Of a DNA stretch of 64,000 nt, positions 44,560 to 57,589 are shown in pieces. Position numbers and translations under genes: made by a program. The stretch is taken from the NCBI GenBank assembly GCA_963573315.1, contig OY752148.1:310001-374000 (forward strand), given 5' to 3'. Every line of letters starts with the position of its first letter. Position 1 is the first letter of the stretch. Source of the DNA: Entomortierella parvispora (taxonomy: Eukaryota; Mortierellomycota; Mortierellomycetes; Mortierellales; Mortierellaceae). The notes below the pieces were generated by a model, which was not told the origin of the DNA, made no database searches, and was given only the letters and a program-made list of their open reading frames with translations.

Positions 44560-47500
44560 TCAAACTGGCCCAGACGTAGACGACGCGGCAGAGAGACTCA
44601 CGGCCCCGTCCTTCGTTTTGCTGCCGCCGTTTGTTGCAGCAGCAGTGGTCGACACTTGCGCATCACTTCTAACGTCGTTGTTGTCCTTGTTTTCGATCAA
44701 GGGCAACGTCTGACCGACCACACAGTTCATCGGCCCATTCCCATGGTCATCCGTCGTCAGACATTGTGCCACCGAGACAAGTTCTTCATCGCCCTGTTTT
44801 CTGTGGTCAACAAGTCCTTCCGTCGCACCCTGCTGCAGCTCCGTTGCTGGCAGAGTTGGCCCAGAGGCAAAAGGGGCTGCTGTCAAAGTCGGCAAATCTG
44901 GACCTGCAGTCGGACCGAGATTGCAGTCATCTAATGGCCCACATCCCGATCGATCAGATCGGGTCTCCACTGGGTCAAACAGGCTACTCGAGGCTTGGCT
45001 CCAGTCGTTGCGGACATTGCCCGATATCACTGCGGGAGAGCTACTGCGCAATGACCCAGCGCAGGCGGAATGGAGTGCGGTAGTCGATGCGGGTGTCGTG
45101 GAGAAATGTTTTGGGAGCGCCACTGATCGAGGTTCATCTTTTGGGACAATCTCGCCACCGTGAAAGAGTGTCTCTGTGGGCAAAGGTGTGTGTTCCTCAG
45201 GTGTGTGTTCCTCAGGTGCGGTGCCATTAGCCTTGGTGGGAAAAGGATCAGAGGCTGAGGTCGATATGGAGAGTTGGTGTGGCAAGGGTATATTATCTCC
45301 ACATGTTGGCCAGCAAGGGCCTGCTGTCACCTCCACGTAACCATTGCCATACTCGTGGCGAATACTTGGGCCATCGTTTTCCAGCTGAAGACTACCGTGA
45401 CGACGTTGTCGGAAGCGGGTCTCTGGTGATGTGCAAGGTTCAAGCAGAGGCTCCTGTGACAATGCGGTAGCTGGAAGAGGAGGCTTCTCGGCGGATGCCT
45501 TTGCTATTGATGTTAGCGGTGATGGGTCATGGGTTGGAGCTTTCGAGGCAGCATCGGTGGCCGCTGTGCTGCTGGCAGAGTTGGTGCCTGTCAAGTTGAC
45601 CGGTTCCTTCGCTGCCAGGGCTGCCTCGCGCTTCAGGACTGACACAACCGCTTCCTGGGCCGTCACTGACTTGCCCGCACCTTGGAGCGATCGAGGGTGA
45701 ATGTGCAGTCCTTGCAAACAGGATGATAAAGACCGTCCTGAGAGGGACCGCTTTATCTTTCGTATTACATGACTTTGAGATACCTCGGCGTTGGTCGAAT
45801 GCCGCAACCGCCGGTGTGGCGCTCGTTGCGGCCGAGAGTCGTCCAAAACCAAGACACCGGCCGCCACTAATAGAAACAATGGAAAATGAAAAAGAAGGGG
45901 TAAGTCAATCAAGACTAGGCTGCATGTACCAATATGAGGGATTTTTCTTTTCTTTTCCAAACAGATACGTACCAGAGACGCGCCGACCAGAGGTGAGGTG
46001 GACTGGCAAAGGTGCACTGACGGGCCTGTCAAGCATGGTCACATCAGACACCAAGCTCTCAGTACCCTTGAGGATTGCCTCCTTCTGTGCCTTTTGAAGC
46101 TCGACCCATTTCTCGCGGTTGCTCGCCAGCGAAACCAAAAAGGGTGCAGCCTCGGGCAAGAACTCGACAAAACTTTCAAAATAAGGCTGGACTACAAAGT
46201 CGCCAAAGCCAAGGCCGATCTGCGGTTGTTGGCTTTGATTGCGATCCATGTTGGGTGAAACGGGCAGATCTTGCGCCTTTTCGATATCCCCTTGACGGAA
46301 AAACTCCTGAATCACCAGATCCGACCAGCGTTTGCAAAGGGCCCAGGGTTTGACTGCATTTGAAATATCGGCGGCGTGCAAGAGACAGCTGGACAAGTTC
46401 TGACGAAGCTCGGGGGTGAGATCCAAGGGCGATCGGACACCGTCCAGACTGTTTGATGTCTGAGCTGTTCCCTCAGAAGAGTTGGAACCCTGGGAGGCAT
46501 CCGAGGCATCCGAGGCTGTGGAACACGCGGACGATTGGCGATGGTGGTTGTGGCTGTGGTTGTGGCTGTGGTTGACAGGGCACTCGAAGCGAGCTCGCAT
46601 CGCGTCGCGGGCAACCGAGGCCACTGTGGGTTTGTTTGAGTCAACTGCTCGAGGAGCTGTGGGCGAGGGAGGAGCACTGTCCGATTCGGATTCCGAATCG
46701 GTCGACTCACTGTCCGAGGTGCTTGGAGTGGATGAGGGGCTGGATGTGACCTCGATCAGCTGGTTGAGGTTGTTGAGCATGTCGTAGTGAAAGGCCATGT
46801 CGGTGGCCATGATCGCCTTGATCATGGCATCCTTCATGAAAGCCTCGGTGGCGCGGTTGCCCTCAGGGAGGGTTGCAGCCGGTGTCTTTGAGATGTTACG
46901 GAAGAGACGGTGCTTGGCCACGAGGTCCATGGCAAGAGAGCAAGAGTATCTCTCAAGGACCGAGACCTCTCCATGCTGCTTGACAAGCTCAGTCTTGGCA
47001 TTGACCTGGAAGAGATTGTTGAGGCCAGGCTATTATAATTCCATGACTATAGCGTTAGTGGGGGTTGCTATGAAGGATGACCTCAAGATCCAGATCCAGA
47101 TGTCAAATGAACAAACTTACATGACCAATATCGTGACAGAGTCCTGCAAGAAGCAAAGCCGCCATGTCAGGCTTGGAGAGGTATTGAGAGGCGTTCATGT
47201 TGGCGAGGATGTTGAAGAGGACCGACGTGACATCGGCCGCGTGGTAGAATGAGTGGTAAAAGGTGGCAAGGTAGCCCCGATCGACGTCAATGATAAAGTC
47301 GAGGAGCTCGCCTTCTGTGATGTTGAGGCACTCGACCAAGCCAAGTTTGCTGAACATGGCGAGAATGATGCCATAGATCTCTGGTAGAGTGTGATCCCAG
47401 ACATTGAAGTCAAGACCTACAGGCTTGGTCTTTCCAGACAAAAATCTGAGCATCGTCTAGAGAGGTGGATGTGGGAGAGAAAGAGAGGAGTGTCGAGAGC

Positions 47501-49146
47501 GCGTAAGTAAAGAGAGGGAGAGAGGGAGAGAGGAGAGTGAAAGCGAGAAGCGAGTAGAAAAGGATTGGGACAGGCGAGGGGCAAGTGGAGGGTGGTTTGG
47601 ACCATTCCTTATATAGTGGAGGAGATTGGCAGAGATGTCGTCTGGCCAGGGGCACAGAAAGAAAGGGGGCGGGGTGCAGTACTGGACCGTTGGACGGTGG
47701 GGAGAAAGATATAGACACCGCCCGAGGCAGCATGCACACACAGATCGAGGGTGTGTGTGTGGAAATGCCAAGTCCAAGTCTATACTGCCGACAGTCTCCA
47801 CTGCCATTGCCCGTGGAGAGAGAAAGAAGAAAAAAAAGAGAGAGAGAGGGGGGGGGCTGGAACAAAGGAAGACGCGGCAGTCAAGAAATGGTGTCAATGG
47901 AGATGGACGGGGGGCAGGGGCAGGCCCTGTGTGGGTGAGCAACGGTCTGCTCTGGACTGTAATATTATTCCACATCCCATCCCACGGTCCTTCATTTCCG
48001 CACAGAGCAGACTCATGGGCCAGGAACAACGTGCGTTTGAATGGATGACATGAGTGCAACCGTGCGAGGGCGAGGTTGTGTGTGTGTGTGATCAGAGTAA
48101 ACTCCCGAAAATAAATAAGAAAAAGAAAAAAAAAGACAAAAAAAGATGGCCGTGCATTGCGATTGATAGATAGGTGGTGCCCGCATACGCATGTGCAGGC
48201 CCAGGGGGGAGGAAGAGGGAAGACAAGAGAGACTAGCATCCAAGGCAAAGTAGATAGGCAAGGGGCAAGTGGGTCGGTCCGTGGGTGGCATGGACGCTGG
48301 CATGGATGGACGCTGGCTGGCATACCAAGACGAGGGGTGTCAGCAAAGAGAGGAACGCCGAAAATAAAGGGGGGGGAAGGGAAGGAAGGGACAAAGGGGA
48401 CAACCTGTCCTCCTCCTTGGCCCATGTTTGAGATGCTGACTGCTGCTTGCTGCTGGTGGTGTGTTGCTGCCTTTCTTTCTCTTCCTTTTTTTTCCTTCCC
48501 CAACGGCCGTCCAATCCGTGTTACCATGGCCGCGGCCCAAAATGATGGAGAGACCCGGGTTTCATCCAGGACGGTGGCTCTTCCTCCTGCCCTTGTCTCC
48601 TTTGTCTACACCATGCACAGCCAACCCAACAGCAACAACAAGGAGAAGAGGAAGAGGATGGACAAAGGCCCCGCACCGCCACCACACACCGCCGCCGAAC
48701 GAGCAAACTCAAAATGAGCCGTGATCAAAAGCAGTCCACGCCCTTCTTTGCGACTGACTGACTGACGGACGGACTGACAGACAGACTGACTGACTGACCA
48801 GCACAGGGGTGTTGAAGGGAGGAGCAAAGAAAGAACGAGGGAGTGAAGGCACATGTGTAGACAGTCAAGTGGGAACAAAAGTGGGGCTCACAACAGGCGA
48901 GGGAAGAGAAACTGCAGCGCAACGTGTCCCTTTCCAGTACACTGTACATGTACAAAACACATCTCTCCCCCTCATTCCACTTCATTCCTCGTGAGTTTGA
49001 ACAAGAAAAAAAAAGAGAGAGCGCGCGCATAGTGAGTGGAGCCAAGGCAGTAACGCCGGCAGGGGGAGCAAAGAAAAAAGAGCGCTTACCCTTTCACAGG
49101 TGATGAGGTCGTCGGAGGACTGCCGACAGTGTCGGAGGATCAGCAT
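44560..49146 (-). CDS. Class I 3',5'-cyclic-nucleotide phosphodiesterase with long extensions
   Basis: Hydrolyses cAMP and/or cGMP and ends cyclic-nucleotide signalling. Exons 47456-47121, 47029-45973 and 45866-44560 join in phase. A first exon 49146-49090 (MLILRHCRQSSDDLITCER) fits in phase before a 1,633-nt intron but is less certain. The model has 918 aa. Metal-binding motifs: YHSFYHAADV (residues 86-95), HDIGHPGLNN (127-136, across an intron) and LLHAADISN. The usual Asn of the first motif is Ser here. A roughly 100-aa Ser/Asp/Glu-rich insert with a His-rich run (NHSHNHSHNHH) splits the domain before the last metal motif. About 435 C-terminal residues are low complexity with no recognised domain; a duplicated EEHTPEEHTP lies within. 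Confidence 0.87.
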
Positions 49147-52100
49147 GGCGACGATACGAGTCCAAGACGATTGCTGTGTCGGAGGGAGTTGGAAGCAGTC
49201 GTGTCGCTGCTATAAGGAGGGAGATGATCGTAGAGCTTATTGTTGTCGTTGTTGTTTCGTTGTTGCTATTGTTGTCGTCGTTGTTGCTGTTGTTGTAGTA
49301 GTGTTGGAGAAGAAGAGACTACGGGGACAGGGAAGAATGAAGGAGCAACAAAGAAGGTCTGCGTGTTAATAAATGAAGTGAAATAAAGGTAGGTTGGGGG
49401 GTGTCACCCTGTCCTTTGGGTCTGACCGAGCGGCTTTTATATGAATTGGGCCGGTCGCTGCAGACTGGCACTTGGTCGATGCCCAATCCAATCCTTCTCG
49501 AACCCTTCCTTGAAGACAGGCAAATGTAAACAAAAAGATGGTGTTGTCTCTGTTGAACATGCACGAGAGGGGGGGAATGAATGCTCGTCTACTGCTTCTT
49601 GTGTTGCTGCAGTGCTGTCTGGCAGGGGACACTGGCGTCTTGTTGTTGTTTTTGTAGGTCCATCGGTGTTTGTGTGTTTGGGCACAAAGTGGGTCTGTGT
49701 GTTGCAGTCTAGGGGGAGGATGGATGACCAACAACTTTCCCGTCCCGCTCGTTTCCCTGCCTCCTCCTCCTTCTCGGGAGACTAGGCTCTTCTTTTGCAC
49801 AGGTCTGGTCTGTGCTGTCTCCCTGTCTAGTCTGCAGTTTTCCTTTGGTTGGTTTAGAGGCGAGAACGTCCAGAGCCGATGGTAAAAAAAGGTTTGCTGC
49901 CTCTCGTCCATTGATTGTCCTCCACTGATTGTCTACGGAATAGACGCGATGCTGTCCAACCCACCCATCCTATCCATCCCACCTCCCTTTCCTTTCATTT
50001 GAGAGAGATGAAGAGATGAGAGATGAAAAGGGTGCCGTCTACCTCCTGGGTTGTGGTTTTTGTCCTCTTTGGTGCGACCGGGAAAGCCAGTCTCCCATGC
50101 AACAACATGTCATCCATCCTGACCCATGGTCACACACACACACACACACACACACATCCACAGAGACACAGCGCGCATGCAGGCAGGCACGGCAGAGCAT
50201 CCACCATCGTTCATTTCCCGTCAAGTCTTGTGGTTTCCCACGCTGTCATGCAAAAAAGAATAAAGAAACTTACAAAATTTCGGCGACGATCCGGCAAGGA
50301 ATACAAAAGTCGACAAGATGGTGGACGATGACTGGTCAAAGATATGCCGGTATCCTGCAGGAGAAGGAGGAGAAGGAGGAGAAGGAGGTGGAGGAGGGTA
50401 TAATGGATGGGGCACAGACAAAGAAAGCGGGTCAATGACAATGACAATGCAATGACAGCAAAAATCAAGGATTGGTGGCAACAGGCAGAGGGTAGAGAGA
50501 GAACGAAAGAGGGAGAAAAAGACTGAAAACCAATCCATCGACGCACTTCAAATTTTTTTTGTTTCCTGCCCAACAACCTGAGACACGCCTTCCCTGCCGT
50601 TGTCTCACTCTTTTGCTCGTTCCTCATTGACTCTTCACTGAGCCGGGGAAACGTCCTCTCGGCCACGCGCTCTTCCTCTTTCCTCTTTTCCTCACCTGCT
50701 GTCCAACCATTCCTTCGTTTTGTTACCTTTTAACATGCAAGGAAGTACAGTAACAAAAAAGGAACGAGACCGAGTCAACAACCGCACAGTTCGCACAGTT
50801 CGCACTGTCATATCAGTTATATTAACCGAACGAGCTGGCATGTAAAGGAATCATAGTCTCCCTGTTCCCTCCCAACGTGGATTACCACCTTCTGCCCTTG
50901 GCCCTAGTCTCTATTCTCCCCTCTTACCTCTTTTCTCTCACTCATATTTCCGGTGTTGTCCTTTCTGCCCAAGCTAGACCTGGGCAGTTGAACAACTAAA
51001 AAAGGGGGAGGACGTGTGGATCTCTCTCTCCTCCTGAAAAAGTGAACGATGCCAGGTGGCCAAAAGGAGTAGGAGGGCTGGGGGGAGACAATCTCAAATA
51101 TGCGATTGGAAGGAGAGAGAGAGAGAGAAAAGGAGAAGGTGCACGACTGAACCACAACACATGCAAGCACTGAATAAACAGCATGCACGGGACAGAACGA
51201 TTTGTTTTCTTTGCTTGTCTTCTTTGGAAAGGCAGGGTGCTCAAAGAGGATACGGGAATGAGGCCTTCGTGCCCTGGCCCAAATGGGGATCCAAAGGGCA
51301 GCAATGCGAAAGGGGAGGAAGACACAAACAACACAAACGCGAGCACCAAGTCCTCAATCTTTGAAAGTCAGCCCCTGTGCCACCAACAGAGTGAGGGTGT
51401 ATGATGGCTGAGGTGAAGAATGGAGCATAGAAGGAGAGCCAATTGCTCCAAACCTGTCTGATATGTTCAGTGGGTTCTTTTTTACCTTTGCAGGGCACAG
51501 TGAAGGACAGGCTTTTTTGAGAACGGAAGAGAAACAAGGGAATTGAGTGAAAGGAAGGAATCATCATCACCCTGGTATTTGTACTCCTTCAACTGCGAGC
51601 CATGTACTCTCGTCAGCACAGCTGCCGTAACTGCCAGGGCACGATCATTGCCAACGGAACCTTCACTCAAACAAAGTAGAGACAGTACCCCAACCGTCAT
51701 CTTCTCCCCTCGACTAAACGGCCTAGACTATTCAAGCTCCGCGACACGGCGTAAAGAGTACACCAAGAACCAGAGGAATAGCTTCCATCTACCCCACCTC
51801 CCTGGCCGCTTTGAAAAAAAAAAGTATATACTCCACAGGGCAGTATATTTTTGAGACCCTCCAGCGAACCAGGCAGTGTGGCTATCTATCCCCCTCTTGT
51901 AGTGATTGCCTAAGTAAGTCCGCGGAAGACAAGAATGAAATGAGAGAAAGGCAGAAAAATAAAATAGATCGGATGACCAACGGCGAAGTGCCTACTTGAG
52001 TCAGACGTCGTCTTTTCCGCCATGATCCCGTTGCGGCGAGTTTCCATCTCTGCTCTACCCTGGCGATGCCTATTACTATTTTCTTGCCAAATGGCTGTTG

Positions 52101-52537
52101 ATCGTTTTTCCTGATTTTGACATTTTGTCTACGGAATACGAACGACGAAGGCTCTCATTGCTCGACTGCAGTAATTTCCATGCGCTAATCTCTCCTAAGC
52201 TCGTCTTGCTCTTGGTGAGCCTGCGGAAAGGGACGCGAGGACTGACTTTTGTTTTGTTTCCTCTTCCCTACCCTTACGAATGAATAGGTACAATATCAAG
52301 TCAGAGGATGACAGACTCACTGTTACCATAGAATTGACACACGCACAGTTCTTTGGCTAATTCGAATTATCTATTTCATGATGACAGACTCACTGTTACC
52401 ATAGAATTGACACACGCACAGTTCTTTGGCTAATTCGAATTATCTATTTCATGAATGGGTCCAATCCTGTCGATCTATGATAGTGTTTTCTAGCTGGGGA
52501 GCGTAGTTTCGAATAGAATCTGTAATGGTGATCCCCT
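49147..52537. other. Gene-free interval
   Basis: 3.4 kb with no supported exon on either strand. It contains a (CA)n tract near 50131-50156, GA/CT-rich stretches and a perfect tandem duplication at 52308-52453. Part of it is probably the phosphodiesterase promoter. Confidence 0.5.
52308..52453 (+). repeat. Perfect 73-bp tandem duplication
   Basis: 52308-52380 and 52381-52453 are identical, both starting ATGACAGACTCACTG and ending TATCTATTTCATG. Complete identity implies a very recent event or an assembly artefact. Confidence 0.95.
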
Positions 52538-54378
52538 CTACTTGAGTCCAGTCATGTAAAATCCAAACTGAACCAGTCCCATTATCACTGGCTGCCAGAC
52601 AATCATATATCTAAGCAAAAAAGAGAACAAGCAAACCTATGAGTATCGATGGAGATCATCATGACCCTCCCCCCCCTGTAAGTGTGTCTCACTCTACCTT
52701 AATGCGTCCAAAAGGTTCAAATACAACTGTTGAGTTGTGTCCCATGGGTTGGTCTTGAAGGCACGCAAGTCCACCTTCTCCTTGCAATATGGACACATGT
52801 CTTTTTTGCCGATCAAACACCATCCTCGGATACACTCCTCGTGGAACTCATGACCACAGTTGAGCTTGATACTTGGCTCAATAGGTGCTCCATTAGGTGA
52901 AGGTTGAAGGACCACGGGAGCCTGCAAGTTTCCATGGGCGTCAATGGTACTGATGGCATTGGACACATGGATGCCACAAATAGCACAGACACCAAGGCGA
53001 AGATGTTTCCGTGGAAATCCTTCCTTGGTATAGTAGCCCAAAGTCGATGCCATGGACTCTGTGCAAAACTCTACAAAGTCGCGACCCAGGATTCTACAGC
53101 AGGTAAACATGTCAGAGACCTGCTTTCTGATATCCCTCAAAATGATCCTGAGGTTGATTGGTCCTTACCCAAAGTACACTCCATAAGATAGGAACGTCAA
53201 GCCCCAGGACACCAATCCCGAGCTTCCGGGATCCTCGCCATCTTTAGGATCGGGAACACCAAAACCCATAAATGTCAAAAACATCATACCATAGCCGATG
53301 ATGCCAGTGACATATGAGATTTGGTAGAGCACCCAATACCACTTGTAAACGACCCTATAGCCACAACAAGAGTGTTTACTGATGAGAACATGTCCATCGT
53401 TCGTCCATCCATTCTGCTGCAGTTTCAATGGCTGTAGTATTACTTTGGAGTCATATGGTGAAGGGGCTTCCTGGTCGCCTTGTAGATGATCCATGAGTTG
53501 AGGATTGTGAAGATTCCCCAAACGATTGAAAACTGATGCCATCCTCCAACAAGCGAGTAAATAAATGGAATGATCCTATATAGCCGAGGATAAAATGAGG
53601 TCAGTCATTGTTCGTCTGGACCATAATATCCGAGTCATCCAGAAACAAGGAGCGGTACCAAAGACCAATCGTCGTCGTAGCTTGGTATGATCGATAGTGT
53701 TGCTTCTTCCACCAAAGGAGAACGAACTGGAAGGCAATCAAGGCTACGATGATGATCAAGGCCATCCTGTTGTGGGTCTCTTCATGTCCTGCATGCTCGT
53801 GAAAGTACTCTGCTTGTTTCTCGAGACTAGAAGAGAGCACGTAAAGAACTAGGTCGTCAGTAAGCAGTTTCGATACAAAAACCTCTGAGCCAGATCTATA
53901 ATGGCGCCAAGCAAATGGACGATATGATCTTCCAAGACCTCCCAAACACTGAGTTGTGTCCGAGTTTCGAGATGACCCTTCCAAAGATGGCTCTCCCTGA
54001 TGACTCCTGAGTAGATTAGTCAGAGGGTGACTCTCCTCCTTTTGGCGTGATCTCTCCCCCTCTGGACTCTTCCTTGCATCCGCTTTAACTCCTCGGAATG
54101 CATCTCGACCGGATCTTTCGAAATCCATCAGAAAAGACCTTGGAACACCTCCTCGAATGACTTTAGCAGAATGACCTCAGCAGACCACCTAAACGGCCAG
54201 CCATCTTGATTTCCTTGGAGGCGACTTGAATGATGAATGACGTTCCCTGTAGCTGCCTCGAGTGATGAAGAGGCGGAGATTTAGAGACTCACTTGTGGAT
54301 GGTGTTCTCTGACAACTTGATTTTGCCCTCTTGAGCATCGTGGATGATGTGCTCAATCTTTTGGGCTTCCTGCTCCAT
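52538..54378 (-). CDS. RNF121: RNF121/RNF175-type multispanning RING-finger protein
   Basis: Predicted membrane E3 ubiquitin ligase of the early secretory pathway. Six exons (54378-54293, 53826-53659, 53575-53444, 53354-53169, 53093-52698, 52610-52538) join in phase to 346 aa. Order: a short cytosolic N-terminus (EHAGHEETHNRM), transmembrane segments (ALIIIVALIAFQFVLLWW; FTILNSWIIY; ISYVTGIIGYGMMFLTFMGF), then the RING. The RING starts CAICG, has a roughly 45-aa spacer, then CGHEFHEECIRGWCLIGKKDMCPYC. It ends with a hydrophobic tail (IVWQPVIMGLVQFGFY). The RING followed by a WQPVI-type tail is specific to the RNF121 family. Intron 1 is 466 nt and contains an open frame in phase, so a longer isoform is possible but looks non-coding. 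Confidence 0.93.
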
Positions 54379-55892
54379 AGTATGAGTAGGTGGGGGATTG
54401 GCGGGGAGGAAGAAGCGAGTTGGAGTTGTGGAGGTCGGTTGAAGAGTCGGCTGTCTGTTCGAATGAGGAGCCACGAGAGAAGTTTCTTCCTCTCCCTCGC
54501 AAAAACTTGCGGCCGCTTTGGGTATTCCAGACTGGAATCACTCTACTGCAATTTCACCGATTCTCTGCAGGAGAGACCGCAATTGGGCCCGATAGTCACA
54601 GAGATTGAAGTCACGCCGCTCCTGCGGTATGGGAAAAGACTATAAAAAGGACAGGACGCCCCGCTTTTCTTCTTCTTTATCTTGCTCCTGTGGTTATAAC
54701 TATAACGGATAAACATCATGCCTTTTACCTGACGTTTTCGAGTTGCAGCCACTTCAAGGGAGTTGATCCTTATTTTTGGTGCCGCCCCTCAGTGGGCGGA
54801 CTCTTTTATTTCATTCTTCAAAAAAAAAAAAAGTGTGTGTGAGTGTCTGTGTCTGCGTGTTGCTGTTGCTTTCCTTCTTCGTCTCCAATTGTGCGAGTTG
54901 TCACCCCTGCCATCCCTGCCCTGCCACTGGTACCCTGGAAAACAAAATAATAAAAGCAGCAATCTAATTTCAGAACTCCAGCTCATTCGGGGCTATTTTG
55001 CGGTTGACTCCTGAGTGCCTCGCTCGCGGCCCTTCTTGCTCCTTCTCTCTCGTCTGTTGTTCTCCCGACTCTGCAACATCTCTCGAGCAAGCCAAGCCCA
55101 CGCACAAGCGCACCTACCATCAGCCCTTCCTTTTCTCCCCCTTTCTCCCTCATCTCCCCCATCCTCATCGTCATCATCTTTCCCGCTCCACTCCATTCAA
55201 ATCTTCCTTGTAAGTTGCAGCATTGCAGTATTGCACTGAAACAGAACCGTGTCCCCGTTCAGGGTCACACTGACATGCGTTGCCACTGCACCCTCCCTCA
55301 TCGTCCGTGGCCATCGCTCGTTGTTTGTTCGCATTCCCAATCCTGATAAAGGGTCCAGGCACCGACGGCAGGCATTGGGAATCAGAACCGTCTGTTCCAC
55401 ATGCCTGCCTACGTGCCTGCCCGCGCCAGCCTTGTGTCTGTCTGTCTGGTGTCGCACCCTCTCCCTTTCATTTCCTTCTGTCGCGCTCTGTTCATTCTTG
55501 CCTCCTCCCTCTCGCTCTCCTGTTCTGGTTCTGCAGCCTGTTCCAGCAGCAGCTCCTCATTCCATCCACTTTTCCGTCCCATTGCCTTCTGCCCCTTTCC
55601 ATCAATCATCCGTGTCCCACCATTGTATCTGCAACGCAATAGACCCACCCTTTCTTGTCTGCGTAATGGTTCATCAGGAACAAGCAACGGCCCGCCTAAC
55701 GATCTCATGTTATTGATTGGATACTAACTTGTTTTTCTGTTCTCTCCTGCCCATTCGCTCCCGTCCGGTCTGCACTCCCCTCTTACCACCGTGTGCTGTT
55801 TTACAACCACAGGTCACCACATTCCACCCTGCTCCCGCTCAGTTAACGACTTTCCCCTGAGCGACCACTTGTAAAAAGGACCAGGACTCATC
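54379..55892. promoter_or_regulatory. Divergent intergenic region of the RNF121-like gene and CHS7
   Basis: 1.5 kb between divergent starts, with pyrimidine-rich sequence on the CHS7 side (55020-55600). No supported exon is visible. Confidence 0.5.
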
Positions 55893-57589
55893 ATGGCCTC
55901 ACCCAATCTCGACTTTGCCTTTGGCAGTTTTAACAAGATATGTTCGACTGTCTCGCTGACCCTCTGCCCTCTTGTCGGCGATGTTGACGGCATCGAGCCT
56001 ATCTGCTACTCCAGAAACGTTCGTCTTGCCGACACTTTGATCTTCCAGCCTTGTAAGATGATTATCATTGGGCACGACGGCTGCTGCCATGTTCAAGGCT
56101 CCCAGCCTCTTCTAACCCCTCGTCGTCCTCTGTCCCTGTCTCCTAGCAACGCTGATCATCCACGTCATTGCTCTGGTCATGACCGCCATCATGATTTATC
56201 ACATTCGCTCAAAATACACAGCCGTCGGTAGGTCGTAGTATTTATATCTCTGGGGCTTAGAACAAAAAAAAGAGAGAGGGACCAGGAATTGAGTTTATAT
56301 GGCATAGACAAACTCAGTGTTCAAAGCTTGGAGTGGATCTGGAGCTGCAGCTGTCTGCAAAGAATTTGGAAGATACATGTCAAAGGAGAGGCAAATCGCA
56401 CCCATCCTCAGCAAGGCAGCAAAAGAATGAAAAAAAAAAAAAAAAATCAGGAGTGGAAGAGACACATGGGCTCCCTGAACCGACTGCAGAGACGGACAGT
56501 CGCGTGGCTCTAGCAGGAAACCGATTCTCAACGGCCTAGGCGCGGACCCGAACCGATGTCAAAGTGCTCCGCTAATTGTAACTGCTTCAACATCTCTCGT
56601 GTTGCTTAGGTCGCAAGGAAATCATCATGTTCTTCTACTTGTATATGCTTGTCACCATCATGGACCTCTTGCTCATTTCCGGAATCATTCCTACTGCCAG
56701 CAACTTGTATCCAGTGAGTGGATGTTCACTGAAGATAAAATTCATGCTTTTCATTCTCTAGACTGTATTTGCTAACCAGGCCTCTCTTCAATTGCAATAG
56801 TACTTTACAGGAGTACATCTTGGATTGATCTCGGCAACATTCTGGTGTCTTCTTTTGAACGGATTTGTTGGATTCCAATTTGCTGAGGATGGAACCCCGT
56901 TGTCACTTTGGGTGAGTTGTCTGGTGCCTTTGCAGTACAATAGGACCGTCAATTGGTCGAGAATGCCGATAGAGATATTAATGACCTCATTCTTTTTTTT
57001 TTTTTTTTTTTTTTTTGATTTTTCCCCTTAGTCAATCCGTATCTCGTCCTTTGTTGTGTTTGCTGCAGTGGCGTTCTTGTCGATCGCAACGTTCAACAAG
57101 CTTGGACCATTTGACCCATTGCACCCTGTCGCTTTGTGGGTCGTGTTCTTCATCTTCAACGGCGCCGCTCTTCTCATCTACGTGATCTTGCAGATTGTAC
57201 TGGTGGTCAACACGTTGGATGATCGTTGGCCATTGGGAGATATCGTCTTTGGCATTGCGTTCTTTGCTGTTGGTCAGGTCATCCTGTATGTGTTCTCGCT
57301 CGACATTTGCGTGTTTGCGAAGCACTATATTGACGGGTTGTTCTTTGGCACGATTGCGACTCTGTTGAGTGTGATGATGGTGTACAAGTACTGGGACTCG
57401 ATTACGAAGGAGGATCTCGAGTTCTCTGTTGGATCCAAGCAGAATGTGTGGGAGGTCAAGGAGTTGTTGGGCGAGGACGAAATGGCCAGCGGCGGCCTCT
57501 ATGGCCAGCAGCAGCAACAGCACTTTAATGGCAACTCGCCTGCGTCGGGACCTTATGGTCGCGCGAATTACTATGAGGAGCGGTACTAG
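55893..57589 (+). CDS. CHS7: Chitin synthase export chaperone Chs7
   Basis: ER membrane chaperone needed for exit of chitin synthase III (Chs3 type) from the ER in yeast; fungus-specific. Five exons (55893-56052, 56147-56227, 56610-56713, 56801-56911, 57032-57589) join in phase to 337 aa. The lumenal N-terminus has [20 protein letters not shown] with conserved Cys residues. About seven membrane segments follow, including [37 protein letters not shown] and [11 protein letters not shown]. Motifs [18 protein letters not shown] and [13 protein letters not shown] are typical of the family. The cytosolic tail is Gln/Gly/Tyr-rich ([11 protein letters not shown] ... YYEERY). No missing or broken part was seen. 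Confidence 0.95.

Noticed and set aside
48157-48717. Open frames on both strands in 47600-48720
   Set aside because: They overlap low-complexity GA/CT and GT sequence within the proposed phosphodiesterase intron and show no motif or splice support.
52308-52453. Direct repeats considered as a CRISPR-like array
   Set aside because: Only two abutting identical copies with no spacers, in a eukaryotic context.
53827-54128. In-phase open frame extending the second exon of the RNF121-like gene upstream
   Set aside because: The sequence is not membrane- or RING-family-like, and a good acceptor (CTTCTAG at 53827) gives a protein starting like the rest of the family.
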